From contig JAPWJZ010000004.1 of assembly GCA_028283745.1 (NCBI GenBank), forward strand, positions 186,001 through 250,000: a stretch of DNA of 64,000 nucleotides. Direction: 5' to 3'. Positions 54,226 to 62,503 of the stretch are shown one piece after another. The notes under the pieces were generated by a model, which saw only the letters and a program-made list of their open reading frames with translations, searched no databases and had not been told where the DNA came from. Position 1 is the stretch's first letter. Every line of letters starts with the position of its first letter. This stretch comes from Micavibrio sp. GTDB taxonomy: Bacteria; Pseudomonadota; Alphaproteobacteria; Micavibrionales; UBA2020. A program made the translations under genes and the position numbers.

Positions 54226-56181
54226 ATGCAGGCGGCATCGCAGAACCAACAGGCAGAACGGCACATCACGCTTCCCGACGGCAAGGCTTTGACCTTTCCG
54301 ACGCCCGTGACCGGTTACGACGTCGCCAAATCCATCGGCGAGGGCCTGGCGAAGGCCGCGCTGGCCGCCAAGCTGAACGGCGAAATCATCGACCTGCACC
54401 GCGAACTGTTCGCGGACGGCAAGCTTGAAATCGTGACGCGCAAATCGGCGGAGGCGCTTGAAGTCATCCGTCACGATACGGCGCACATCATGGCGGAAGC
54501 CGTGCAGGAGCTTTTCCCCGGCACGCAGGTCACCATCGGCCCGTCGATTGAAAACGGCTTTTACTACGACTTCGCGAGAGACCAGCCCTTCACGCCCGAA
54601 GACCTGACGAAGATCGAGGCGAAGATGAAGGAAATCGTCGCGCGCAACGAAAAATTCACGCGCGAAGTCTGGAACCGCGACGAAGCCATCAAGCACTTCG
54701 AGGGCATTGGCGAGAAGTACAAGGCCGAAATCATCCGCGACCTGCCGACCTCGGAAGACATTTCCGTGTACCGCCAGGGCAAGTGGTATGACCTTTGCCG
54801 CGGGCCGCACCTGCCGACGACGGGCGCGATTGGCACAGCCTTCAAGCTCATGAAAGTTGCCGGCGCCTATTGGCGCGGCGACAGCAAAAACGCCATGCTG
54901 CAGCGTATTTACGGCACCGCGTGGCGCGACCAGAAGGAACTGGACGCCCACCTGCACATGCTGGAGGAAGCCGAAAAACGCGACCACCGCAAAATCGGCA
55001 AGGAGCTTGACCTCTTCCACATGCAGGAAGAAGCGACGGGTTCCGTCTTCTGGCACGACAACGGCTATGTCATCTGGCGCCAGCTGGAAAACTTCATCCG
55101 CGCCCGCATCCACAAGGCGGGCTACCAGGAAGTGCGCACGCCGCAGCTGTTTGACAGCTCGCTTTTCAAGGCATCGGGCCACTGGGATATGTACGGCGAC
55201 AACATGTTCAAGGTCGACGTGAAGGCGGATGAAAAAACGCTCGGCATCAAGCCGATGAACTGCCCCGCGCACGTTCAAATCTTCAATCAGGGTCTCAAAT
55301 CATATCGCGACCTGCCGATCCGCATGGCGGAATTCGGCTGCTGCCACCGCAACGAGCCCTCGGGCGCGATGCACGGCATCATGCGCGTGCGCCAGTTCGT
55401 GCAGGACGATGCGCATATCTTCTGCACCCGCGACCAGATGCAGGCGGAAGCCGCCAGCTACTTCAAGCTGCAACTCGGCGTTTACAAAGACCTCGGGTTT
55501 GAAAAAATTAGCGTCAAGCTTGCCCTGCGCCCCGAAAAGCGCATCGGCGGCGATGACCTCTGGGACTGGGCGGAAAATGCCCTGCGCGAAGCGCTCAATG
55601 AAGCCGGCCTTGCCTTTGAAGAACTGCCGGGCGAAGGCGCCTTCTACGGCCCGAAAGTCGAATTCCACCTGACCGACGCGATCGGCCGGACGTGGCAGTG
55701 CGGCACCCTGCAGGTGGACCCCAACCTGCCGGAACGCCTTGACGCCAGCTATATCGGCGAAGACAGCGCCCGCCACCGCCCCATCATGCTTCACCGCGCC
55801 ATTCTGGGCTCGATGGAGCGCTTTATCGGCATCCTTATCGAGCATCATGCCGGCAAGTTCCCGCTGTGGCTGTCGCCCGTGCAAGTTGTGGTTGCGACCA
55901 TTACCAGCGACGGCGATGAATATGCCGCCAAGGTGAAAGCCGCGCTCGATGCCGCCGGCATCCGCGCGAAGCTTGATATTCGCAACGAAAAGATCAACTA
56001 CAAGGTCCGTGAGCACAGTCTTACGAAAATTCCCCAGATCTGGGTCGTCGGCAAGCGCGAGGCGGAGGAAGGCAACGTCGCCATCCGCCATTTCGGCTCG
56101 GACGGTCAAGAAGTGCTTGCACTTGACGGGGCAATCCGTAAAATCGTCGAGGAATCGGCTCCCCCCCAGTCTGCGGCGTGA
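54226..56181 (+). CDS. thrS: Threonyl-tRNA synthetase
   Basis: Charges tRNA-Thr. 651 residues: N-terminal TGS domain (about 15-70), editing domain with the [11 protein letters not shown] zinc-like motif, class II motif 1 region, motif 2 ([20 protein letters not shown]), the zinc Cys in [10 protein letters not shown], and motif 3 ([21 protein letters not shown]). C-terminal anticodon-binding domain ([17 protein letters not shown]) complete. No thrS-like leader hairpin mimicking tRNA is evident. Upstream of infC, as usual. Confidence 0.98.
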   Translation: MQAASQNQQAERHITLPDGKALTFPTPVTGYDVAKSIGEGLAKAALAAKLNGEIIDLHRELFADGKLEIVTRKSAEALEVIRHDTAHIMAEAVQELFPGTQVTIGPSIENGFYYDFARDQPFTPEDLTKIEAKMKEIVARNEKFTREVWNRDEAIKHFEGIGEKYKAEIIRDLPTSEDISVYRQGKWYDLCRGPHLPTTGAIGTAFKLMKVAGAYWRGDSKNAMLQRIYGTAWRDQKELDAHLHMLEEAEKRDHRKIGKELDLFHMQEEATGSVFWHDNGYVIWRQLENFIRARIHKAGYQEVRTPQLFDSSLFKASGHWDMYGDNMFKVDVKADEKTLGIKPMNCPAHVQIFNQGLKSYRDLPIRMAEFGCCHRNEPSGAMHGIMRVRQFVQDDAHIFCTRDQMQAEAASYFKLQLGVYKDLGFEKISVKLALRPEKRIGGDDLWDWAENALREALNEAGLAFEELPGEGAFYGPKVEFHLTDAIGRTWQCGTLQVDPNLPERLDASYIGEDSARHRPIMLHRAILGSMERFIGILIEHHAGKFPLWLSPVQVVVATITSDGDEYAAKVKAALDAAGIRAKLDIRNEKINYKVREHSLTKIPQIWVVGKREAEEGNVAIRHFGSDGQEVLALDGAIRKIVEESAPPQSAA

Positions 56182-56277
56182 TTTTGAACAAATCCCGCCC
56201 GTTTTTAAGGGAGTTTATTTGCGGCCTGCGCCGTTCGTTCGGCGCACCGGCAATATTTTAAATGTTTAATGAATAGC

Positions 56278-56293
56278 AGGAGAATGCCCCATA
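56278..56293 (+). promoter_or_regulatory. infC translation start region: SD and probable AUA start
   Basis: AGGAGA (56278-56283), then seven bases, then ATA (56291-56293), in frame with IF-3. The next in-frame start-like codon (GTG 56312) has no nearby SD and an in-frame stop lies at 56270-56272. The ATG at 56284 is out of frame and stops after six codons. Confidence 0.65.
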
Positions 56294-56836
56294 GCTACGT
56301 TTGAAAGACCTGTGCGGAAAGACGACGGTCCCCGCATCAATAACCAGATCCGCGCCGAAAAAGTCCGCGTCGTTGACGCCGAAGGCGAAATGATGGGCGT
56401 GATGACCGTGCGCGAGGCGATTTTTGCCGCCGAGCAGCAGGGCCTCGACCTCATCGAGATTTCCCCCAACGCGGAACCGCCCGTCTGCAAGATCGGCGAC
56501 ATCGGCAAGCACCGCTATGAAGCCCAGAAAAAAGACGCCGCCGCGCGCAAGAACCAGAAGATCGTCCTGACGAAGGAACTGAAGCTGCGCCCCGGCATCG
56601 AAGAGCATGACATTCAGGTGAAGCTGCGCTCCGCCCGCCGCTTCTTCGAGGAAGGCGACAAGGTCCGCTTCACCCTGCAGTTCCGCGGACGTGAAAACGA
56701 GCACCGCGAATTCGGCTATGCCCTCATCCGCCGCATCAAGGAAGAACTCATGGATGCCGGCAAGGTCGAAATGGACGCAAGACAGGAAGGCAACTCGATC
56801 ATCATGATCATGGTGCCCACGACAAAAGGCCCGTAA
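56291..56836 (+). CDS. infC: Translation initiation factor IF-3
   Basis: Binds the 30S subunit, rejects non-initiator tRNA and poor start codons, and prevents subunit joining. 181 residues with the start at ATA 56291 (the protein reads MATFERPVRKDDGPRINNQI), which matches the N-terminal DGPRIN block of IF-3. The N-terminal domain (VRVVDAEGEMMGVMTVREA), flexible linker and C-terminal domain (KLRPGIEEHDIQVKLRSARRFFEEG, then TLQFRGRE) are complete. A rare initiation codon at infC is known from E. coli (AUU), where IF-3 represses its own translation. Followed by a strong terminator. Confidence 0.93.
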   Translation: MATFERPVRKDDGPRINNQIRAEKVRVVDAEGEMMGVMTVREAIFAAEQQGLDLIEISPNAEPPVCKIGDIGKHRYEAQKKDAAARKNQKIVLTKELKLRPGIEEHDIQVKLRSARRFFEEGDKVRFTLQFRGRENEHREFGYALIRRIKEELMDAGKVEMDARQEGNSIIMIMVPTTKGP

Positions 56837-56857
56837 GGGATTTCTGCCATCAAGTAT

Positions 56858-56889
56858 AAAAAAGCCCCGGTTTATTGCGGGGCTTTTTT
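56858..56889. terminator. Bidirectional terminator after infC
   Basis: AAAAAAGCCCCG / CGGGGCTTTTTT with an eight-base loop, 21 bases after the infC stop; the strongest intrinsic terminator in the window. The rpmI and rplT genes that usually follow infC are therefore not co-transcribed here. Confidence 0.9.
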
Positions 56890-56965
56890 TATTGAGCTGT
56901 GTTTCGTTTAAAGCTTACAGTTACGCTGCAGCTTCACGTATCAAGAATTATTGGGCAAACCTGTC

Positions 56966-57367
56966 ATGGATGAAGAAACGAAAAAACTGGTCGATGCCTG
57001 GATCAAGATGTCCGAGTTTTTGGAGCAGTCTGGTGACGAGGCGGCGGACGGCCAGCTGGAGCCGGATTTCTGGGCAGCTGAAAAGCTTTTCCGTCTGGCT
57101 GAAGAAGACCCTGAAAAAGCATGGTCCCTTATGCTTGCCATCCGCAGCGCAACGAGCGATCAAAAAATTCTTGCGCACCTTGCGGCAAGCCACTTCGAGG
57201 ATTTTATAAACGCACATGCCGACAAGTTTATCGACCGCATAGAAGCGCTGGCGAAAGAAGAGCCGGATTTCAGGAATTTTATTGGCGGCATCTGGCCGCG
57301 CAAAGATATGCCGGAGGAACTAGTGGAGCGCTTCAAGGCAATTGCGCTGAAACCGCACTGGGATTAA
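56966..57367 (+). CDS. Hypothetical protein, DUF6869-like
   Basis: 133-residue acidic helical protein. It contains WAAEKLFRLAEEDPEKAWSL, a central LAASHFEDFINAHADKFIDRIEALA, and FRNFIGGIW near the end. This spacing of a W-rich helix, 'FIDR.E' and 'F...IGGIW' resembles the DUF6869 family, an assignment from memory. No signal peptide. The start is placed at ATG 56966; a TTG five codons upstream is the alternative. It overlaps the end of the convergent thioredoxin gene by four bases. Confidence 0.65.
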   Translation: MDEETKKLVDAWIKMSEFLEQSGDEAADGQLEPDFWAAEKLFRLAEEDPEKAWSLMLAIRSATSDQKILAHLAASHFEDFINAHADKFIDRIEALAKEEPDFRNFIGGIWPRKDMPEELVERFKAIALKPHWD

Positions 57368-57840
57368 AGCCCCTGCACTTTCGGCATATCCACCGCTGGC
57401 TTGGCATCGGGCGCTTGGGCGACTTTCTTTTGCAGGCCGTCGATCCAGTCGGCGAGTTGTTCGCCGGGCATGGAGCCGTTGTTGCGGCCGATGACCGCGC
57501 CTTTGTAGAACACCAGCAGCGTCGGCAGCGTGCGGACTGAATAGCTATTCATTAGTTCCTGTTCATCGTCGGCATCTACTTTGTATACGCGCAGCTTGTC
57601 GCCTTTATCGGCACGCAGCTTATCAAGGTGCGGCTGCATTTTGTGGCAATAGGGGCACCAGCTGGCATCGAACTGCACCAGCACCGGCACATCTGCCTTG
57701 CTGACGGTGCGCAGGAAGTCGCCTTGCGTCAGGTGCGGAATGGTGCTGCCGGGCGCAGGCGCATCCGCCAGCGCAGGAAGGGCGAGGACAAGAACGAGGG
57801 CGGCAACAGCTAACACCTGCCGCGCGAGGGTTTTCAGCAT
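57364..57840 (-). CDS. Periplasmic thioredoxin-fold protein
   Basis: 158-residue product with a signal peptide (MLKTLARQVLAVAALVLVLA, then LPALA), so probably periplasmic. Thioredoxin domain with the CPYC active site in ASWCPYCHKMQPHLDKL, then VDADDEQELMNSYSVRTLPTLLVFYKGA. CPYC is closer to glutaredoxin/DsbD-tail-like sites than the CGPC of cytosolic thioredoxins. The start is set at 57840, where the signal peptide begins. Stands at the end of a cluster with the two other thioredoxins. Confidence 0.88.
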   Translation of the reverse strand: MLKTLARQVLAVAALVLVLALPALADAPAPGSTIPHLTQGDFLRTVSKADVPVLVQFDASWCPYCHKMQPHLDKLRADKGDKLRVYKVDADDEQELMNSYSVRTLPTLLVFYKGAVIGRNNGSMPGEQLADWIDGLQKKVAQAPDAKPAVDMPKVQGL

Positions 57841-57955
57841 CACGGGGGAAATTCCTTCTTCTTCCTTTATTCTCGGACTGGCATGCCGTTTCGTCAAATG
57901 AAAAGCGCCCCACCGTGGGGTAGGGCGCTGAATTCATTGGATAAAACCGCTATTT

Positions 57956-58279
57956 TCAAGCGATAGAGGTTTCAACCCACTTGTACAGGTCGGATTTCGG
58001 CATCGAACCAACGGTTTGCGCCACAACCTGACCGCCCTTGAAGATGAGCATGGTGGGGATGGAACGCACGCCGTACTTGGACGGTGCGTTGGGGTTGTCG
58101 TCGATATTGACCTTTACAACCTTGATTTCCTGGCCTTTTTCGGTCGCCAGCGCTTCCAGCGAGGGGCCGAGGGCGCGGCAGGGGCCACACCATTCTGCCC
58201 AGAAATCCACCAAGACAGGAACGTCGGACTTGAGGACTTCCTGTTCAAAATCTTTATCACTAACTTGTTGTGCGCCCAT
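57956..58279 (-). CDS. trxA: Thioredoxin
   Basis: 107-residue cytosolic thioredoxin with the classical WCGPC active site in VDFWAEWCGPCRALGPSLEALA, the cis-Pro loop YGVRSIPTMLIFKGGQ, and no signal peptide. It reduces disulphides in ribonucleotide reductase and other targets. It lies 22 bases downstream of a second thioredoxin gene; both follow addA, as in many alphaproteobacteria. Confidence 0.96.
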   Translation of the reverse strand: MGAQQVSDKDFEQEVLKSDVPVLVDFWAEWCGPCRALGPSLEALATEKGQEIKVVKVNIDDNPNAPSKYGVRSIPTMLIFKGGQVVAQTVGSMPKSDLYKWVETSIA

Positions 58280-58301
58280 GGTAATTTACCTTTCTTCGGT
58301 C

Positions 58302-58715
58302 TTAAAGCCCCGGGCCCTTCGGTGCGGCGGGGGGCGGCGGCGTATCATTCTTAGCCGCAGGATTGATATTGTTCGCGTTCGCTACTTGTAAAGACTGCTC
58401 CAGCAATTGGTCAAGCACCTTGCGGGGCTGGTTGCCCATGATTCCGAAAATAGCCTGGTTGCCCTTCATGGTTACCAGCGTGGGAATGGACTGGATGCCG
58501 AAGGCGGTCGCCAGGTTGGGGCTTTCGTCGACGTTGATTTTAACGACTTTCACCTTGTCCTTGTTGTCTTCCGCGAATTTTTCCAGTGTCGGGGCCAGTG
58601 CCTTGCAGGGGCCGCACCAGTCGGCGTAAAAATCGATCAGCACGACTTTGTCGGCTTTCAGCACTTCGTCTTCAAAATTCTGTTCGTTCACGGGGGTGAT
58701 GAAGGGAGAGGTCAT
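58302..58715 (-). CDS. Thioredoxin-like protein
   Basis: 137-residue cytosolic thioredoxin with WCGPC in IDFYADWCGPCKALAPTLEKFA and cis-Pro in FGIQSIPTLVTMKGNQ. It differs from the 107-residue trxA by a 30-residue Pro/Asn/Ala-rich C-terminal tail that probably has no fold. ATG start behind AAAGGA on the minus strand. It is part of the same transcription unit as trxA. Confidence 0.95.
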   Translation of the reverse strand: MTSPFITPVNEQNFEDEVLKADKVVLIDFYADWCGPCKALAPTLEKFAEDNKDKVKVVKINVDESPNLATAFGIQSIPTLVTMKGNQAIFGIMGNQPRKVLDQLLEQSLQVANANNINPAAKNDTPPPPAAPKGPGL

Positions 58716-58954
58716 GTTTTAAAATCCTTTCGGCGTTCAGGGCGGCGTTTGAAGAAAAGCCCGGCGCAAAATGCGCTTTTCAGGCCTTTTTAAGCATTCA
58801 CACGTTGAAAGTTTCTCTGTCGCCCGCCCTGCACCGTAACGCCGCTTTTTAAAAAAGCTTTTAAGCCCCTGCACCATCGCTAAACGGGTGCGCTGCCTTT
58901 GCGGCTGGTGGCCTTTGAATTTATAGCGTTGCGATTGAGGTAGATAACCCTACC

Positions 58955-61900
58955 CTATGGGGCATAAGGGTCAAGCAGATTTTCGGAAAGCGGCATCAAA
59001 ACCGGCCCATCCGTCCACAGCAGGGCGCAGCTGACTTTTTTACCGGGGTAAATATTATGAATAACGTCGCGGTAGGCCGCCATCTGCTTCAAATAAAGCG
59101 GCGCAACATCGGCAGCCACTTTGGGCGGCGGGCGGTTGGTTTTGTAATCAACAATCAACACTTCGTCCGCCGTCACCAGCAACCTGTCCACCTGCCCTGA
59201 CAGGGCCTTGTTGCGGCCCGCCAGCCCCACAATGGGCGTTTCCGCGCGTGAGCCCGCGCCGAAGATAGGCGCGAATTGCGGGTGTCGCAGCACGGCCAGA
59301 ATTTCCGCCGCCAGCGACTTTCTTTCACCTGCCGGCATTTCAAGCGCGGGGCGGGCGAGGAAGGCGTGCAGCGCCGGTTCCCATTCCGCTTGCGGCAGCT
59401 GCGGCAGCACTTCCAGAATTTGGTGGACAACAACGCCGCGGCGGAAGCGCCAGTCCTGGTCATCGGCCAGCGGGCTTTTGGCGGCGGGTTCATCTTCGCC
59501 GGGGCGGGAGGGGGCCAGCGGCACGGGCGGCAACGGTTCGGCGGCGGGCGGCAAAAGCGCCCATTGCGGCAGCGGTTCACGCAAGGCGTCTTCCACTACT
59601 TTCGCCTGTTCGGATTTTTCGGGCGCGGCTTCCTGCGCGTAGCCGTGGCGGCGTGTCATGAAGGCGACGTTGCTGTCATCGCGCATCACCGCACCGTCGA
59701 TCATGAACGCCTCGGCCTCCAACTGCCCGGCAGCGCCGCCGGCGGGGAAGGCGTTGCTGACAAGGCTGTGCCAGCAATCCGCCGGCGGGGCTTTGCGGTT
59801 TTTGTAGCCGCAAATATAAAGCCTGTCTTCCGCCCGCGTCAGCGCAACGTAAAGCAGGCGGCGGTATTCCTGCTCCTGCCCTTCGCGGGCGGCGTCGCGC
59901 TTTTCGGCGTAAATGCCGGCATCAAACTCCTCGCGCGGGGACCACAGCGGCACGCCCTTGTCCTCCTCCGCGCCTTCTTCCGGCCAGAGCAGGCGAATGC
60001 GGCCCTTGTTGTGGTCGTGCAGCTTTTTCGCGGTATCCGGCAGGAAGACGATGGGCGCCTGCAGGCCTTTTGAAGCATGCACCGTCATGATGCGGACCTG
60101 GTCCGCCTTATGCTGTTCCTGTTCCCGCTTGATCTGCGCTTCGCCCTGCATGAACCATTCGGTGAATTTTTGCAAAGACGGCGTGTGTGATTGTTCGTAA
60201 TGCAGCGCGGCGTTGAGGAATTCATCAAGCGCGTCGTGAATATCCTGGCTCAGGCGGCCATAAAAGGCGCGGCGGCCGCTGATGCCGTCGGCAAAGCACG
60301 GCATGTTCAGAATACCCGCGAAGAATTCATAGGGCGTGGCGTAGCCCGCCCGCTCGATCCAGCCGGAAAGGTAGCGGGCAATATCCGGCTTGTGGGTTTG
60401 CAGGTTGCGCCACAGCATGCCGTCGCGCCCGTGGCACAGGGTGAACAGCGCGTCTTCATCCATGCCAATCAACGGGCATTTCAGCACGGTTGCCAGCGTC
60501 AGGTCATCGCGCGGCTGCAGCGCAAAACGCGCCAGCGCCAGAAGGTCCATGATGGCGATTTCTTCGGTCAGCGTCATGCGGTCAATCCCCGCCACCGGCA
60601 CGCCTTCTTTTTTAAGCGCGCGCATGAGCAGCTCGACGATCGCGCCGCGCGACTGCACCAAAATCAGCACATCCCCCGCCCTGATCGGCCGGTTTTTAGA
60701 CGGCAGAATATCGCCATTGACGCGCCAGCCCTGAATTGTCTGAGCAATTTTGCGCGCAAGGCGGCTGGCCGCGTTTTCACCGGGTTCAATGTCCACCGGC
60801 ATCTGCCAGGCATCGCCCGGCTCGGGCGTGGTCGGCTGCACCAGCGGCCAAAGCTCCACCAGCCCCGCCTGCCCTTCGCGGTAGGCCACGTGCTTTACCT
60901 CGCGCTCGATATGGCCCACAACGCCGCGGCGCGATTCCACGCTGGCAAAAACGGCATCGACAACATCCAGCACCGCGCGGGTGGAACGGAAGGAATGTTC
61001 CAGCAGAATTTCCCAGCCTTCCTGTACGTCGCGCACCTTGGCCCCAAAGAAGTCCTGCATGTCGGAAAACTTGCGCGGGTCGGCGCCCTGAAAGCTGAAG
61101 ATGGACTGTTTTTCATCGCCCACCACAAACAGCGTGCGCAGCGTTTCGCCGCGCGTGCCAAGGCCGCTGAAAAATTCAAGCGCGAGCGACTGGATGACGC
61201 GCCACTGGTGCGGGCTGGTATCCTGCGCTTCATCGACCAGTATGTGGTCGATGCCTTCATCCAGCTTGAACAGCACCCAGTTGACCATGTCCTTTTCGGC
61301 CAGCAGGTCGCAGGTTTTCAAAATCAGGTCTTCAAAGTCCAGCTGGTCTGTCTGGCGCTTGTACCGTTCATACCGCCCTACCATATCTGCCGCAACGGTC
61401 AGCAGCGCGGCGTTGAGGTTGGCAAGCCGCACACTGCGCAGCCGGTCATTCACCGCCAGCAGCCGTTCCGCCTCGCGCTGCATGACGGCGGAAATATCGG
61501 GGTAGACGGCTTCAACCGCCTTGGTCGCCATTTTGGCATAGGGTTCGCCAGCACCGGTAAAGAAGGCGCGGCAGTAGTTGTGGTAATGCGCGGCCCTGTT
61601 TGCGGGCTGTTCCAGCCACGGCTGCAGGCGGCCCGCCTTGTCGTTATCCGTCTTGCCGCCGCCAAGCAGCGCAGACAGCGCGTGGCGCAAATTTTTTTCA
61701 TCCGCTTCCGGCAGGCATCCGGCGGCAGTCAAAATATCCGTTTCCGTCTCGCCGGCCGCAAGGCCCAGATAGCTATAAACGGCGGCAATGGTATGACGCG
61801 CCGCGCCTTCACCATCGCCATGATTTTTTAAAATCCGGGCAAGGTGGCTGCGCTTGGCGGTAATTTTCGCCATCAGGTCCGACATCGCCTCAGGGTCGAG

Positions 61901-62503
61901 GTGCAATACAAGGCGGCTGAAAGCCTGCGCCATGGCGGATGACGGGTCGCGCTTTGCGGCGGCGATAATATCATGCTCGCTGCGCTTCAGGTATTCGACC
62001 GCGCTTTGCTCATCCATCAGCTGGAAATGCGGCGGCAAGCCGGCTTCGACCGGAAAGCGCTTCAGCACCGACTGGCAGAAGGAGTGGATGGTCATGATTT
62101 TAAGGCCGCCCGGCGTATCCAGCACGCGCGCGAACAGGCGGCGGGCGGCATGCAGGGTTTCTTCATCCGGCTTTGCGCCCATCAGCCGCAGCAATTCGTC
62201 CTGCAGCGCGGCATCCGCCATAACGGCCCAGCTGCCCAGCTTTTTATAAATCCGGTTCGACATTTCGGCCGCCGCCGTCTTGGTGAAGGTGAGGCACAAA
62301 ATTTTGTCCGGCCGCGTCGCGCTATCGGACGCCATGCCGGCGCGCGGCAGCATCAGGCGCAAAACGCGGTCAATAAGGACCTTGGTTTTGCCCGTGCCGG
62401 CAGATGCGCCGACCCAGACGCTTTTAAGCGGGTTCGCCGCCGCCGTCTGGCGGGCGCTGGCCTGCTGGCCCATTTGCTGGCGGCTGGCGGCGGCGTCTGT
62501 CAT
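58955..62503 (-). CDS. addA: Helicase-nuclease AddA
   Basis: Double-strand break repair helicase and nuclease, partner of AddB, which loads RecA after Chi recognition. 1182 residues: Walker A VGASAGTGKTKVLIDR at 31-46, DEAQDTSPHQW (motif II), EKQSIFSFQGADPRKF (motif III), MTVHASKGLQAPIVFLPD (motif V), LYVALTRAEDRLYICGY (motif VI). The C-terminal PD-(D/E)xK nuclease is seen as LIVDYKTNRPPPK. Complete. ATG start overlaps the addB stop (ATGA). Confidence 0.97.
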   Translation of the reverse strand: MTDAAASRQQMGQQASARQTAAANPLKSVWVGASAGTGKTKVLIDRVLRLMLPRAGMASDSATRPDKILCLTFTKTAAAEMSNRIYKKLGSWAVMADAALQDELLRLMGAKPDEETLHAARRLFARVLDTPGGLKIMTIHSFCQSVLKRFPVEAGLPPHFQLMDEQSAVEYLKRSEHDIIAAAKRDPSSAMAQAFSRLVLHLDPEAMSDLMAKITAKRSHLARILKNHGDGEGAARHTIAAVYSYLGLAAGETETDILTAAGCLPEADEKNLRHALSALLGGGKTDNDKAGRLQPWLEQPANRAAHYHNYCRAFFTGAGEPYAKMATKAVEAVYPDISAVMQREAERLLAVNDRLRSVRLANLNAALLTVAADMVGRYERYKRQTDQLDFEDLILKTCDLLAEKDMVNWVLFKLDEGIDHILVDEAQDTSPHQWRVIQSLALEFFSGLGTRGETLRTLFVVGDEKQSIFSFQGADPRKFSDMQDFFGAKVRDVQEGWEILLEHSFRSTRAVLDVVDAVFASVESRRGVVGHIEREVKHVAYREGQAGLVELWPLVQPTTPEPGDAWQMPVDIEPGENAASRLARKIAQTIQGWRVNGDILPSKNRPIRAGDVLILVQSRGAIVELLMRALKKEGVPVAGIDRMTLTEEIAIMDLLALARFALQPRDDLTLATVLKCPLIGMDEDALFTLCHGRDGMLWRNLQTHKPDIARYLSGWIERAGYATPYEFFAGILNMPCFADGISGRRAFYGRLSQDIHDALDEFLNAALHYEQSHTPSLQKFTEWFMQGEAQIKREQEQHKADQVRIMTVHASKGLQAPIVFLPDTAKKLHDHNKGRIRLLWPEEGAEEDKGVPLWSPREEFDAGIYAEKRDAAREGQEQEYRRLLYVALTRAEDRLYICGYKNRKAPPADCWHSLVSNAFPAGGAAGQLEAEAFMIDGAVMRDDSNVAFMTRRHGYAQEAAPEKSEQAKVVEDALREPLPQWALLPPAAEPLPPVPLAPSRPGEDEPAAKSPLADDQDWRFRRGVVVHQILEVLPQLPQAEWEPALHAFLARPALEMPAGERKSLAAEILAVLRHPQFAPIFGAGSRAETPIVGLAGRNKALSGQVDRLLVTADEVLIVDYKTNRPPPKVAADVAPLYLKQMAAYRDVIHNIYPGKKVSCALLWTDGPVLMPLSENLLDPYAP

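Noticed and set aside
60191-61831. 546-residue plus-strand frame inside addA
   Set aside because: Antisense to AddA helicase motifs; composition (Arg/His/Gln rich) is typical of a shadow frame.
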